Shown here: piece by piece, positions 7,762 through 18,497 of the stretch
Layout: the number at the start of each line of letters is the position of its first letter
Position numbering within the stretch: position 1 is the first letter of the stretch
Source: Streptomyces sp. NBC_00820
GTDB taxonomy: Bacteria; Actinomycetota; Actinomycetes; Streptomycetales; Streptomycetaceae
Direction of reading: 5' to 3'
Assembly: GCF_036347055.1 (NCBI RefSeq)
Contig: NZ_CP108882.1
Span: forward strand, 4,754,501 to 4,818,500
Length of the DNA: 64,000 bases
The notes under the pieces: model-generated
What the model was told of the DNA's origin: nothing
What the model saw: the letters and a program-made list of their open reading frames with translations, nothing else
Database searches by the model: none
Translations under genes and position numbers: made by a program

Positions 7762-8862
7762 ATGTCTCGACTCAGCTTCGAGAAGAAGCGGGCACAGGGG
7801 CCCGTGGCACGCAGGGCGGCGGTGCGCGTCCGGGTGTCCGGCACGGGCGGTGCGTCGATGGACGGGACGGCGGTCGCGGCGGCGCCGGGCGAGGACATCC
7901 AGCAGACCGTGCTGAACCACCTCCACCGCCTCGCCATCAGCCTCGGGGCACCTGTGAGCGCCACGATCCACGACGACCGCACCGGCTGTGTGGTTCCGCT
8001 GGAGGTCGCGACCGACGGCTCCAGCCGCGTGACGGGGGCCCCGGTGCGGCTGACTCCGCCGGCGGCGCCGCGCGGTCCGGCGGTGCCGCGTACCCCTGCG
8101 GTGCCGCGCGCTTCCGTGGAGCCGAGTACTCCGGTGGCGCCGAGCGCCCTGGCTGTGTCGAGCGTTCCGGTCGCACCGGGTACGGTGCAGGCGCCGACCG
8201 GGGTGTTCGGGCCTGCCCCCGTCATGGATTCCGTACGCGACTCCGGGGCCGTCCGGCAGACCGGGATCACGCCGATCGCCTTCCCGGAGCCCGAGGCCGC
8301 CCCCGTCCCGAACCCCGCCCCCACCCCGCCCCGCGGGTTCGACGCCATCGCCGAAGAGGTGCTCGGGGACGAGCCGGTGACCGAGACGGTGGAGGGGGCC
8401 GAGCTGCTGGCCGGGCCGATGGCGCGGATCAACGAGGCGGTCCGGGAGGGCCGTATCGAGGTGGCGGCGGAACTCGCCGAGCGTGCGGTCGCCGAGGCGT
8501 CCGCAGTGCTGGGGGATCGGCACCGCGAGGTGCTGCACCTGCGGGAACTGACCGCCTACATCGCCTACCTGGCCGGGGATCCGGCCCGTGCGTTCCGGCT
8601 CTCCCTGGACACGGCCCGCGGGCGCCGCGAGGTGCGGGACGCGGAGGCCGCCTACGGCAATGTGCGCAGCGCGGCCACCGCCTGGCGTGCGGTACGGGAC
8701 CCCGAGGAGGGGTTGCGGATGGGGCGCGAGCTGATCGGCCTGTGGACCGAGCTGACGGCGGAGCCCGGACCCGCGGCCGACGACCCGCGCCCGCTGGAGT
8801 CGGCGCGCACCCGCATGGTCCGCCTCACCGACCGCGCGGGCCGGGCCGCCGCCCAGGCGTGA
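7762..8862 (+). CDS. Tetratricopeptide-like protein of unknown function
   Basis: A 366-residue soluble protein. The first ~90 residues look folded. Residues ~90-180 form a Pro/Ala/Ser/Val-rich low-complexity linker with VP-R/S repeats. The C-terminal half (about 195-366) is helical, with ARINEAVREGRIEVAAELAERAVAEASAVLG-type pairs as in tetratricopeptide repeats, and with a second pair around LAYIAYLAGDPARAFRLSLD. Such domains usually bind partner proteins. No signal peptide or membrane segment. It lies alone, divergent from the flavin reductase; the function is not known. Confidence 0.75.
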   Translation: MSRLSFEKKRAQGPVARRAAVRVRVSGTGGASMDGTAVAAAPGEDIQQTVLNHLHRLAISLGAPVSATIHDDRTGCVVPLEVATDGSSRVTGAPVRLTPPAAPRGPAVPRTPAVPRASVEPSTPVAPSALAVSSVPVAPGTVQAPTGVFGPAPVMDSVRDSGAVRQTGITPIAFPEPEAAPVPNPAPTPPRGFDAIAEEVLGDEPVTETVEGAELLAGPMARINEAVREGRIEVAAELAERAVAEASAVLGDRHREVLHLRELTAYIAYLAGDPARAFRLSLDTARGRREVRDAEAAYGNVRSAATAWRAVRDPEEGLRMGRELIGLWTELTAEPGPAADDPRPLESARTRMVRLTDRAGRAAAQA

Positions 8863-8902
8863 CCGGCCCGGCACGAGACCGGGCCGGCGCCGGGAAGTGC
8901 CG

Positions 8903-9949
8903 TCAGGCGTCCACCGGAGCTGACGCCTGAGGCGTCCCAGGCGTCCCAGGCGTCGCAGACATCTCAGGCGCCCCAGGAGCCCCAGACATCTCAGGCGTGT
9001 CGAGCGTCTTCGTGGGCGCCCCGGGCGTCTTCACGCGCGGCCCCGCCGCGACCACCCGCGCCCGCCGCACGGAGCGCATCGCGTTCCAGGTGAGCAGCAC
9101 CAGTGCCAGCCACACCAGGCCGAAGCCCGCCCAGCGCTCCGGCGGCATGGACTCGTGGAAGTAGATGATGCCGAGCACGAACTGGAAGACCGGCGCCAGG
9201 TACTGCAGCAGCCCCAGCGTGGAGAGCGGGACCCGGATGGCCGCGGCGCCGAAGCAGACCAGCGGCAGCGCGGTGACGACGCCGGTCGAGGCGAGCAGGG
9301 CGGAGTGTCCGGCGCCGTGGCCGGTGAAGGTGGACCCGCCGTGCGTGCCGAGCCACAGCAGATAGCCGAGCGCGGGCAGGAACTGGATCGCCGTCTCGGC
9401 GGCCAGCGACTCGACCCCGCCCAGGGCGACCTTCTTCTTCACCAGCCCGTAGACGGCGAAGGAGAGGGCGAGGCAGAGGGAGATCCACGGCGGCCGGCCG
9501 TAGCCGACGGTCAGCACGACCACGGCGGCGACGCCGACCCCGACCGCCACCCACTGCAGTCGCGTGAGCCGCTCCTTCAGGATCAGCACGCCCATCGCGA
9601 TGGTCACCAGCGGGTTGATGAAGTACCCGAGGGAGGCCTCGACCACATGGCCGGCGTTCACGGCCCAGATGTAGACGCCCCAGTTCACGGTGATGACGGC
9701 GGCCGCCAGCACGACCAGCGCGAGGCGGCGCGGCTGCCGCAGCAGCTCCCCGGCCCAGGCCCAGCGCCGTACGACGAGCAGGGCGACGACGACGAAGAGC
9801 AGGGACCACACCATCCGGTGGGCCAGGATCTCCGCGGCCGCCGAAGGTTTCAGCTGGGGCCAGAACAGGGGGACCAGCCCCCACATCCCGTAGGCGGCGA
9901 AACCGTTCAGCAGACCTATCCGGTGTTCACCCTTGGACGATCCGGCCAC
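8903..9949 (-). CDS. rarD: RarD-type EamA transporter
   Basis: A 348-residue membrane protein of the EamA/drug-metabolite transporter group, RarD type. It has about ten hydrophobic helices. The N-terminal GFAAYGMWGLVPLFWPQL is the family hallmark, and the middle repeats the fold. GTG at 9949 chosen because AAAAGGAGG lies five bases upstream; longer starts have no such site. The C-terminal ~50 residues are a Pro/Thr/Ala/Ser tail coded by a degenerate GGCGTCCCA-like repeat and look disordered. The substrate is unknown (the E. coli member affects chloramphenicol sensitivity). Confidence 0.88.
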   Translation of the reverse strand: MAGSSKGEHRIGLLNGFAAYGMWGLVPLFWPQLKPSAAAEILAHRMVWSLLFVVVALLVVRRWAWAGELLRQPRRLALVVLAAAVITVNWGVYIWAVNAGHVVEASLGYFINPLVTIAMGVLILKERLTRLQWVAVGVGVAAVVVLTVGYGRPPWISLCLALSFAVYGLVKKKVALGGVESLAAETAIQFLPALGYLLWLGTHGGSTFTGHGAGHSALLASTGVVTALPLVCFGAAAIRVPLSTLGLLQYLAPVFQFVLGIIYFHESMPPERWAGFGLVWLALVLLTWNAMRSVRRARVVAAGPRVKTPGAPTKTLDTPEMSGAPGAPEMSATPGTPGTPQASAPVDA

Positions 9950-10113
9950 GGGCCCCTCCTTTTCACTCGCAGGCACGCGAGGAGGAAGGTAGCGCCGAGC
10001 GACCCCCTCTGTCATGTCCGTACCGCTATACGGTCATGACAAGCGACGGCGGACGGACGCCGGACGCCGGGCAGCGGGCAGCGGGCAGCGGGCAGAGGCG
10101 CCAGGCCCGGGAC

Positions 10114-10157
10114 ACGGCGAGGCCCGGGACGCCAAGTCACGTCCCGGGCCTCGCCGT
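10114..10157 (-). terminator. Terminator after korB
   Basis: A perfect 17-bp stem (ACGGCGAGGCCCGGGAC at 10114-10130, GTCCCGGGCCTCGCCGT at 10141-10157) with a 10-nt loop, 44 bp past the end of the minus-strand korB. Right beside it (about 10070-10095) is a short GGGCAGC direct repeat. Confidence 0.7.
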
Positions 10158-10200
10158 CACAACCGTCACAGCGGCCGCAGCCGCCGCAGCGGTCTCCGTC

Positions 10201-11254
<1,054 letters not shown>

Positions 11255-11262
<8 letters not shown>

Positions 11263-13183
11263 CGATGGCCTCCTTGAGCGCGGTGGCGAGCTGTTCCGCC
11301 TTGAACGGCATGCCGTTGACCTGGTTGTACGAGCGGGCGTCGACCAGGTACCTCGCCCGGACCAGAGTGGCGAGCTGCCCGAGGTTCATCTCGGGGACGA
11401 TCACCCTGTCGTAGCCCTTCAGGACCTCGCCGAGGTTGGCCGGGAAGGGGTTGAGGTGGCGCAGATGGGCCTGCGCGATGGACTCGCCGGCCGTGCGCAG
11501 CCGTCGTACCGCCGCCGTGATCGGTCCGTAGGTCGAGCCCCAGCCGAGGACCAGCGTCCTCGCGCCGTGCGGGTCGTCGACCTCCAGGTCCGGGACCTCG
11601 ATGCCGTCGATCTTGGCCTGGCGGGTGCGGACCATGAAGTCGTGGTTGGCCGGATCGTAGGAGATGTTCCCCGAGCCGTCCTGCTTCTCGATGCCGCCGA
11701 TGCGGTGCTCCAGGCCCGGTGTGCCCGGGACCGCCCACGGGCGGGCCAGCGTGTGCGGGTCCCGCTTGTACGGCCAGAAGACCTCGGTGCCGTCCTCCAG
11801 CGTGTGGTTCGGGCCCTGCGCGAACCGCACGCGCAGGTCGGGCAGGTCCTCCAGGTCCGGGATGCGCCACGGCTCGGAGCCGTTGGCCAGATAGCCGTCG
11901 GAGAGCAGGAAGACGGGCGTGCGGTAGGTCAGCGCGATCCGCGCGGCCTCCAGGGCGGCGTCGAAGCAGTCCCCCGGGGTCTTCGGCGCGACCACCGGAA
12001 CCGGCGCCTCGCCGTTGCGGCCGTACATCGCCTGGAGCAGGTCCGCCTGCTCGGTCTTGGTCGGCAGACCCGTCGACGGGCCACCGCGCTGGATATCGAT
12101 GACCAGCAGCGGAAGCTCCAGGGAGACCGCGAGGCCGATGGTCTCCGACTTCAGCGCCACACCCGGACCGGACGTGGTCGTGACCGCGAGGGAGCCGCCG
12201 AACGCCGCGCCCAGGGCCGCGCCGACGCCCGCGATCTCGTCCTCCGCCTGGAAGGTCCGCACGCCGAAGTTCTTGTGCTTGCTCAGCTCGTGCAGGATGT
12301 CCGAGGCCGGGGTGATCGGGTACGAGCCCAGGAACAGCGGCAGATCCGCCTGCCGGGAGGCGGCCACCAGGCCGTAGGACAGGGCCAGGTTCCCGGAGAT
12401 GTTGCGGTAGACGCCCGGCGGGAACGCCTTCGCGGCGGGCGCGATCTCGTAGGAGACCGCGAAGTCCTCCGTGGTCTCGCCGAAGTTCCAGCCCGCGCGG
12501 AAGGCGGCGATGTTGGCCGCCGCGATGTCCGGCTTCTTGGCGAACTTGCCGGCCAGGAACTTCTCGGTGCCCTCGGTCGGCCGGTGGTACATCCAGCTCA
12601 GCAGGCCCAGGGCGAACATGTTCTTGCTGCGCTCGGCCTCCTTGCGGGAGAGGTCGAACTCCTTCAGCGCCTGCACGGTCAGGGTGGTCAGCGGCACCGG
12701 GTGGAGGTTGTAGCCGTCCAGTGAGCCGTCCTCCAGCGGGGACTTCTCGTACCCCACCTTCTGCAGGGCGCGCTTGGTGAACTCGTCCGTGTTGACGATG
12801 ATCTCGGCGCCGCGCGGCAGGTCGCCGACGTTGGCCTTCAGGGCGGCCGGGTTCATCGCGACCAGTACGTTCGGCGCGTCGCCCGGGGTGAGGATGTCGT
12901 GGTCGGCGAAATGGAGCTGGAACGAGGAGACGCCCGGCAGGGTGCCGGCGGGGGCGCGGATCTCGGCGGGGAAGTTCGGCAGCGTGGAGAGGTCGTTGCC
13001 GAAGGTCGCGGTCTCCGAGGTGAACCGGTCACCGGTGAGCTGCATGCCGTCGCCCGAGTCCCCCGCGAACCGGATGATCACCCGGTTCAGGCGCCGCACG
13101 TCCTTGGCTCCGCCCGGTTTGCGCTGCTCTGCCACGACGGTTCCGTCGGTGTGCTCCGCTGTCCTGCTGACCTGGCTGGTCAC
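11255..13183 (-). CDS. korA: 2-oxoacid:ferredoxin oxidoreductase subunit alpha (gamma-alpha fusion)
   Basis: A 642-residue subunit. The N-terminal gamma domain begins NRVIIRFAGDSGDGMQLTG (about residues 34-52), followed by the alpha thiamine-diphosphate/CoA-binding domains, as in two-subunit Kor enzymes. GTG at 13183 chosen: GAAGGAGG lies 8-9 bases upstream; the reading frame is open further but has no ribosome site. The leader has two nested inverted repeats (13220-13266). It is transcribed leftward with korB, back to back with nothing (the response regulator downstream of 13413 is on the same strand, so transcription could run on). Confidence 0.93.
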
Positions 13184-13219
13184 TGAACTGGACCTCCTTC
13201 GAGGCGGCTGTCCCGGCAT

Positions 13220-13266
13220 GTCCGTACCACGGACCATCCCAAAATCAACCCTACGTCGGTTAGGGT
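13220..13266. promoter_or_regulatory. Two inverted repeats in the korAB leader
   Basis: GTCCGT-ACC-ACGGAC (13220-13234) and ACCCTA-(7 nt)-TAGGGT (13248-13266) lie 37 and 65 bp before the korA start. Both are perfect. They could be operators or RNA structures; no matching regulator can be named. Confidence 0.4.
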
Positions 13267-13412
13267 CGCCTTCCCGTGGCCATCCGTATGGTGGACGGCT
13301 TTCTGAGACGGCATCTCGCGCTGACAACTCATGATTTCCCGTCCCCCCGGACATTGCAGGGGTTGTGGCCCGAGCGTTGCCCGAAGAAGCTCCATGACAC
13401 AGTGTCAGACCG

Positions 13413-14072
13413 TTACGAGTTCAGATAGGTCAGCACGGCCAGAACACGCCGATGGCCGCCGTCGCCGGGGGACAGCCCGAGCTTCAGGAAGATGTTGCTG
13501 ACGTGCTTCTCCACGGCCCCGTCGCTGACCACCAGCTGCCCGGCGATGGCCGAGTTCGTCCGGCCCTCCGCCATCAGCCCCAGCACCTCGCGCTCACGCG
13601 GGGTGAGCCCCGTCAGCACGTCCTGCTTGCGGCTGCGGCCGAGCAGCTGCGCGACGACCTCCGGGTCCAGCGCCGTACCGCCCCGGGCCACCCGCACCAC
13701 CGCGTCGACGAACTCCCGCACCTCGGCCACCCGGTCCTTGAGCAGATAGCCCACGCCCCGGCTGGAACCGGCCAGGAGTTCGGTGGCGTAGCGCTCCTCC
13801 ACGTACTGCGACAGCACCAGCACCCCGAGCCCGGGGTGTGCCTTGCGGAGCTTCACGGCGGCCCGCACGCCCTCGTCCGTATGGGTCGGCGGCATCCGTA
13901 CGTCCGCCACCACCACGTCGGGCAGCTCGCCCTGCGCGTCCAGCTCCGTGATCGTCTTGACCAGCGCCTCCGCGTCTCCGACGCCGGCCACGACGTCGTG
14001 ACCGCGGTCGGTCAGCAACCGGGTCAGGCCCTCTCTGAGCAGCACCGAGTCCTCGGCGATGACCACCCGCAC
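13413..14072 (-). CDS. NarL/LuxR-family response regulator
   Basis: A 219-residue two-component response regulator. Receiver: acidic Glu7-Asp8, phosphoacceptor Asp57 in VVVADVRM, Lys near residue 110. C-terminal LuxR-type helix-turn-helix: LTPREREVLGLMAEGRTNSAIA (about 153-174), recognition helix VSDGAVEKHVSNIF. GTG at 14072 is preferred because GGAGG lies five bases upstream; GTG at 14084 is also possible. It sits beside two histidine kinases on the same strand, its likely phospho-donors. A long upstream GC-rich spacer (14085-14342) contains direct GATTCCGGTTCGGG-type repeats. Confidence 0.9.
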   Translation of the reverse strand: MRVVIAEDSVLLREGLTRLLTDRGHDVVAGVGDAEALVKTITELDAQGELPDVVVADVRMPPTHTDEGVRAAVKLRKAHPGLGVLVLSQYVEERYATELLAGSSRGVGYLLKDRVAEVREFVDAVVRVARGGTALDPEVVAQLLGRSRKQDVLTGLTPREREVLGLMAEGRTNSAIAGQLVVSDGAVEKHVSNIFLKLGLSPGDGGHRRVLAVLTYLNS

Positions 14073-14342
14073 CCTGTCCTCCACGATCTCCCGGCCCCCC
14101 ACAGCCCGCCCTTCCGGTGACATCCGTCCGTAACGGAAGTCCAGCATTCCAGTATTCGTGGCGGGCCGTCGCCGTGCTGCGGGAATCGTGGAATTCGGCA
14201 TTCATCTCTGGACGGGCGCGGGATTCCGGTTCGGGGCCGGGTACGGGTACGGGATTCCGCTTCGGGGGGCGGGTACGGGTGCGGGATTCCGGTTCGGGGA
14301 TCCGGGCGCGATTTCCCCGGTCTCGCGGGTACGCGGCCTTTC

Positions 14343-15701
14343 TCAGCCCCGCCAGGGCAGTTCCGCGATGACACGCGTGGGGCCGCCGGGCGGGGAGTCC
14401 ACCACCAGGACCCCGTCCACCGCGTCCAGCCGACCGGACAGACCCGCGAGGCCCGAGCCGTGGGAGGCGTCCGCGCCGCCGGCGCCGTCGTCCATGACCT
14501 GGAGCATCAGCCGGTCCTCCGCGCGCCACACGTCGACCGAGGCGGCGCGTGCCCCGCTGTGCTTGCTGATGTTCTGCAGCAGCTCACAGACGGTGAAGTA
14601 GGCGATGCCCTCGATGGCCGGTGCCGGCCGGGCGGAGAGGTCGACCTCCACCCGCACGGGGACCGTGCAGCGGGAGGCGACGGAGGACAGTGCCGCGTCG
14701 AGGCCGCGGTCGGTGAGGACGGCCGGGTGGATGCCCCGGGCGAGGTCGCGCAGCTCCTGGAGCGCCGTCTTCACCTCGCCGTGCGCCTCCTCCACCATCC
14801 GCGCGGCCGCCCGCGGATCCTCCCGCAGCTTCTCCTTGGCCAGGCCCAGTCCCATGGCCAGGTTGACCAGCCGGGCCTGGGCCCCGTCGTGCAGGTCCCG
14901 CTCGATGCGGCGCAGGTCGGCGGCGGCGGTGTCGACCACGACCCCCCGGTCCGACTCCAGTTCCACCACCCGCGCCGACAGTCGCGAGGGCCCGAGCAGC
15001 CCGCGCACCAGCAGCCCGTCCACGGTCGTCAGCGCCCGGATGATCCACGGCGTGACCAGCGTGAACAGCAGTCCGGTCAGCGCGGTCACCGTGATCTCGA
15101 ACGGATTGTCCAGGTAGACGCTGTGGTGCGCGTCGCCGTACAGCTGGATGCCGCCCTGGCCGGCGTACATCGGGAGCACCCAGAACCACAGCGGATACGT
15201 CAGCAGGGACCAGCCCACCGACCAGAAGGTGACCGCCACCACGAACGAGAACACCGCCCAGGGGAACTGGAGCAGCGCGTACAGCAGATGCCGCCACGAC
15301 GTGCCGCTCTTCAGCACCGCGCCCATCCACGCGAACACCCCGGGCTTGCGGGTCCGCAGGGGCTCCGGGTCGGCCACGTCCACGTGGAGCAGCCCGCGCG
15401 CCCGGGTCCGCTCCAGCACCCCGAAGCCCCGGCAGCCGGCGAGGGCCACCGCGAGCACCGGGATGCCGACGAAGGTGACCAGCAGGCCCGCACCGAGCGA
15501 GACCATGGTCACCGTCCAGGTGAACAGCGTGATCGAGACCGGCAGGCTCAGCAGGATGTAGCCGAGCTCGCGCCAGGCGCGCGACTCCACCGGCGCCCGC
15601 AGCCCGGCCGGCAGGAGGTGCGCCCGCTCGCCGTACTCCCGTCCGCCGTACCCCGGTCCGTGCCCCTGTCCGCCGTACCCCTGTCCGTACTCCGTGGCCA
15701 T
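14343..15701 (-). CDS. Membrane sensor histidine kinase (HisKA_3 type)
   Basis: A 452-residue kinase. N-terminal Gly/Tyr-rich tail with a repeated YGQGYGG-like pattern (1-28), then a DUF-type sensor with four or more hydrophobic helices, then the dimerisation/phosphoacceptor helix with ERDLHDGAQARLVNLAMGL (His in the LHDGA motif), then the ATPase domain with GSGLAGLSGRLDAVDG. This is the NarX/DesK-like class that pairs with NarL-type regulators, such as the one next to it. Its catalytic half is nearly identical at DNA level to the neighbouring kinase: bases 14659-14765 match 16238-16344 with no difference over 107 bp. Confidence 0.92.
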   Translation of the reverse strand: MATEYGQGYGGQGHGPGYGGREYGERAHLLPAGLRAPVESRAWRELGYILLSLPVSITLFTWTVTMVSLGAGLLVTFVGIPVLAVALAGCRGFGVLERTRARGLLHVDVADPEPLRTRKPGVFAWMGAVLKSGTSWRHLLYALLQFPWAVFSFVVAVTFWSVGWSLLTYPLWFWVLPMYAGQGGIQLYGDAHHSVYLDNPFEITVTALTGLLFTLVTPWIIRALTTVDGLLVRGLLGPSRLSARVVELESDRGVVVDTAAADLRRIERDLHDGAQARLVNLAMGLGLAKEKLREDPRAAARMVEEAHGEVKTALQELRDLARGIHPAVLTDRGLDAALSSVASRCTVPVRVEVDLSARPAPAIEGIAYFTVCELLQNISKHSGARAASVDVWRAEDRLMLQVMDDGAGGADASHGSGLAGLSGRLDAVDGVLVVDSPPGGPTRVIAELPWRG

Positions 15702-15912
15702 CGGTGTCGTCCCGTTTCTGCTCGTCCTGGCGGCGGCGATGCCGTGACTTCAGCCTCGTGTGCGGCGTGGCCGCGGGCCATGGAGGTCGTCGGCGTCTTG
15801 GTCGGGGGGTTTTCCCCACCATCCGGGAGTACCTCTCACCCCCTGCTCTCTGCTTCCTGCTCCCCGCGGGGGTCCCGTCAGGCTGCTCCCCGCGGGGTCC
15901 CGTCAGGGCGGC

Positions 15913-17100
15913 TCACTCCTTGCGGTCCCGCCAGGGCAGCTCCGCCGTGACGACCGTGGGGCCGCCGGTCGGGGAATCGACCACGAACAGGCCGTCCACC
16001 GCGCCCAGCCGTTCGGCGAGGCCCCGCATCCCGCTGCCGCCCTCCAGCGTGGCGCCGCCGCGGCCGTCGTCCCGGACCTGGATGAGGAGCCGTTCCTCCG
16101 CGCGCCAGACCTCGACGGAGGCGGCGCGGGCCCCGCTGTGCTTGCTGATGTTCTGGAGCAGCTCGGAGACGGTGAAGTAGGCGATGCCCTCGATGGCCGG
16201 TGCCGGCCGGGCGGGCAGATCGGCGGTCACCCGCACCGGGACCGTGCAGCGGGAGGCGACGGAGGACAGTGCCGCGTCGAGGCCGCGGTCGGTGAGGACG
16301 GCCGGGTGGATGCCCCGGGCGAGGTCGCGCAGCTCCTGGAGCGCGAGCTTCACCTCGCCGTGCGCCTCCTCCACCATCGCCGCCACATGCTCGTCGGCCT
16401 GCCCCTCCAGCAGCTTCTCCTTGGCCAGGCCCAGCCCCATCGCCAGGTTGACCAGCCGGGCCTGGGCCCCGTCGTGCAGGTCCCGCTCGATGCGGCGCAG
16501 GTCGGCGGCGGCGGCGTCGACCACGACACCGCGGTCGGACTCCAGTTCGGCGATACGCCGCTCCAGCTCGTCCGACGGCGACAACAGGCCGCGCACCATC
16601 GCCCGGTCCACGTTCGCGAGCCCGCGCGCGATGAACGGCAGTACCGGCCACAGCACGAACAGCGAGACCAGCACCGCGCAGAAGGTGAGGATGCCCCAGG
16701 GCAGCCGGATGAAGTCGTACAGCAGCGTCCGCCACGCCACCGGGTCCTTCAGCGCCATCCACAGCCGCTGCGTCGCCCCGCCGCCCCTGGCGAGCGGCAG
16801 CGGCGTCGGCTCGTCCACCCGCACCCCGAGCAGCGCCCGGCTCCGGCCCCGCTCCAGCTTGCCCAGCTGCCGGGCGCCCAGCAGACAGGCGGCCAGCAGG
16901 GGCAGCCCGACCACCGTGAGGGTGAGGACGCCGCTGACCAGCACCACGGAGAACACGTACGTGAAGCCGAGCACCGCCACCGGCAGGTTCAGCAGGAGAT
17001 GCGCGATCTCCTTCCAGGTGTACGCGTCGTAGGCGAACCGGGCGGGCGGCAGCCGGTCGGCGTCGGCGGCGCGGCCGGCGGCGGAGGTGGGAGCGGTCAT
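15913..17100 (-). CDS. Paralogous sensor histidine kinase
   Basis: A 395-residue kinase of the same type and domain order as the one at 14343-15701, but without the Gly/Tyr-rich head. The phosphoacceptor helix is ERDLHDGAQARLVNLAMGLGL and the ATP-binding end has GMRGLAERLGAVDG. ATG at 17100 chosen: it gives the family length, and the longer open frame upstream is GC-biased extension. Shares long identical DNA blocks with its neighbour, as expected from tandem duplication with gene conversion. The stop (15913) is followed by a 210-bp gap before the neighbour, so the two might be one transcript. Confidence 0.9.
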   Translation of the reverse strand: MTAPTSAAGRAADADRLPPARFAYDAYTWKEIAHLLLNLPVAVLGFTYVFSVVLVSGVLTLTVVGLPLLAACLLGARQLGKLERGRSRALLGVRVDEPTPLPLARGGGATQRLWMALKDPVAWRTLLYDFIRLPWGILTFCAVLVSLFVLWPVLPFIARGLANVDRAMVRGLLSPSDELERRIAELESDRGVVVDAAAADLRRIERDLHDGAQARLVNLAMGLGLAKEKLLEGQADEHVAAMVEEAHGEVKLALQELRDLARGIHPAVLTDRGLDAALSSVASRCTVPVRVTADLPARPAPAIEGIAYFTVSELLQNISKHSGARAASVEVWRAEERLLIQVRDDGRGGATLEGGSGMRGLAERLGAVDGLFVVDSPTGGPTVVTAELPWRDRKE

Positions 17101-17276
17101 GGCGGTCAGCCTGCCGTGTCCGGCACGCGTCGCGCCATGAGGTGCGCCGCCTTCCCGCCCTGGGGAAAACCCCACCGTCGGCTCCCGTCCCCCGAGCGGT
17201 CCCGGACCCCGCCCGGCACGCACTCCCAACCCCCGCTCCCCGCAGGGCCCTTGCGTCTCACGCAGTGACGGCCTGC

Positions 17277-17304
17277 TTACCGTGCTCTTATCAGGGCCTA
17301 GACT
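17277..17304 (+). promoter_or_regulatory. Candidate promoter of the second nuo operon
   Basis: TTACCG (17277-17282), 16 bp, TAGACT (17299-17304): a fair HrdB-type match, about 80 bp before the GTG of nuoA. The leader also holds the palindrome CGTGG-CA-CCACG (17330-17341). Confidence 0.4.
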
Positions 17305-17382
17305 CCCGTGCGTACACAACCTCGAATCGCGTGGCACCACGTGGTTCGTCAGGGTCACGGGGTCAGGGAGCGAGGGACGACG

Positions 17383-17799
17383 GTGCGGGAGACGTTGGGG
17401 GACTCGACGATCGCCGCTGAGAGCGTCGCGGCCGGTTACTTCGCGTCCTATTCGGTCGTGGGGCTGATCGCCCTGGTCGGCGTGCTCTTCGTCGCGGTCG
17501 CCTTCGGCGCCGGCCGCCTGCTGCGGCCCGTCGTGCCGACGCCCGAGAAACTCCTGACCTACGAGTGCGGCGTCGACCCCGTCGGCGAGGGCTGGGCCCA
17601 CACCCAGGTCCGCTACTACGTCTACGCCTTCCTGTACGTGATCTTCGCGGTCGACTCGATCTTCCTGTTCCCCTGGGCGACGGTCTTCGCCGCCCCCGGC
17701 TACGGCGCGACGACCCTGGTGGAGATGTTCATCTTCCTGGGCTTCCTCGCCGTGGGCCTGCTGTACGCCTACAAGAAGGGCGTCCTGACATGGACGTGA
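17383..17799 (+). CDS. nuoA: Complex I subunit A (second cluster)
   Basis: A 138-residue NuoA-like membrane protein, three hydrophobic helices, with the hallmark loop [20 protein letters not shown] between helices 1 and 2. It sits at the joint of membrane and peripheral arms. GTG at 17383 is supported by GGGAGCGAGGGA upstream. Overlaps nuoB by 10 bp. First gene of nuoA-B-C-H-I-J-K-L-M-N. This is a second complex I cluster, and D, E, F and G are missing from it. Confidence 0.92.
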   Translation: MRETLGDSTIAAESVAAGYFASYSVVGLIALVGVLFVAVAFGAGRLLRPVVPTPEKLLTYECGVDPVGEGWAHTQVRYYVYAFLYVIFAVDSIFLFPWATVFAAPGYGATTLVEMFIFLGFLAVGLLYAYKKGVLTWT

Positions 17800-18497
17800 A
17801 CCCGGCCGTCTCGGAGCCCGTGGCCGCGCAGCCCGTGCCGGCGGAGCCGGTGATGCTTCCCGAGCCGAAGCGCCTGGGCACCCTCGCCCGGCTCGCCCCC
17901 GAGCCGATGAAGGTGATCCTGAACTGGGGCCGCCGCTACTCGCTCTGGGTCTTCAACTTCGGCCTCGCCTGCTGCGCGATCGAGTTCATCGCCGCGTCGA
18001 TGGCCCGCCACGACTTCATCCGCCTCGGCGTCATCCCCTTCGCGCCGGGCCCCCGCCAGGCCGACCTGATGATCGTCTCCGGCACGGTCACGGACAAGAT
18101 GGCCCCGGCGGTCAAGCGCCTGTACGAGCAGATGCCGGAACCCAAGTACGTCATCTCCTTCGGCGCCTGCTCCAACTGCGGCGGCCCTTACTGGGACTCG
18201 TACTCCGTCACCAAGGGCGTCGACCAGATCATCCCGGTCGACGTGTACGTCCCCGGCTGCCCGCCCCGCCCCGAGGCGCTGCTCCAGGGCATCCTCAAGC
18301 TCCAGGAGAAGATCGCCCACGAGTCGCTGGCGGAGCGGTACGGGCCGTCCGGGTCCCCGAGGACGTCCGCGGCCGCCCTGCAGAGCGGTCTGGTGAAGCC
18401 TCCGGTTCCGGCGGCGCCCGCGACCCCCGCCGCTGGCTCCGCCTCCGACTCCGCCTCCGACTCCGCCTCCGCGTCCGGTGAGGGGGACGCGCGATGA
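17790..18497 (+). CDS. nuoB: Complex I subunit B (N2 cluster)
   Basis: A 235-residue peripheral subunit that holds the [4Fe-4S] cluster N2, which passes electrons to the quinone. The ligands are present: adjacent Cys61-Cys62 in LACCAIEF, Cys127 in FGACSNCGG, and Cys157 in VPGCPPRPE. So the catalytic core looks intact. The N-terminal ~25 residues are Pro/Val/Ala-rich, and the C-terminal ~45 are low complexity with a [13 protein letters not shown] tail. The ATG overlaps nuoA and its stop overlaps nuoC (ATGA). Confidence 0.94.
   Translation: MDVNPAVSEPVAAQPVPAEPVMLPEPKRLGTLARLAPEPMKVILNWGRRYSLWVFNFGLACCAIEFIAASMARHDFIRLGVIPFAPGPRQADLMIVSGTVTDKMAPAVKRLYEQMPEPKYVISFGACSNCGGPYWDSYSVTKGVDQIIPVDVYVPGCPPRPEALLQGILKLQEKIAHESLAERYGPSGSPRTSAAALQSGLVKPPVPAAPATPAAGSASDSASDSASASGEGDAR

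Noticed and set aside
17101..17601. Upstream extension of the second histidine kinase
   Set aside because: It adds 167 residues of unconserved, GC-biased sequence and would cross the nuo promoter.
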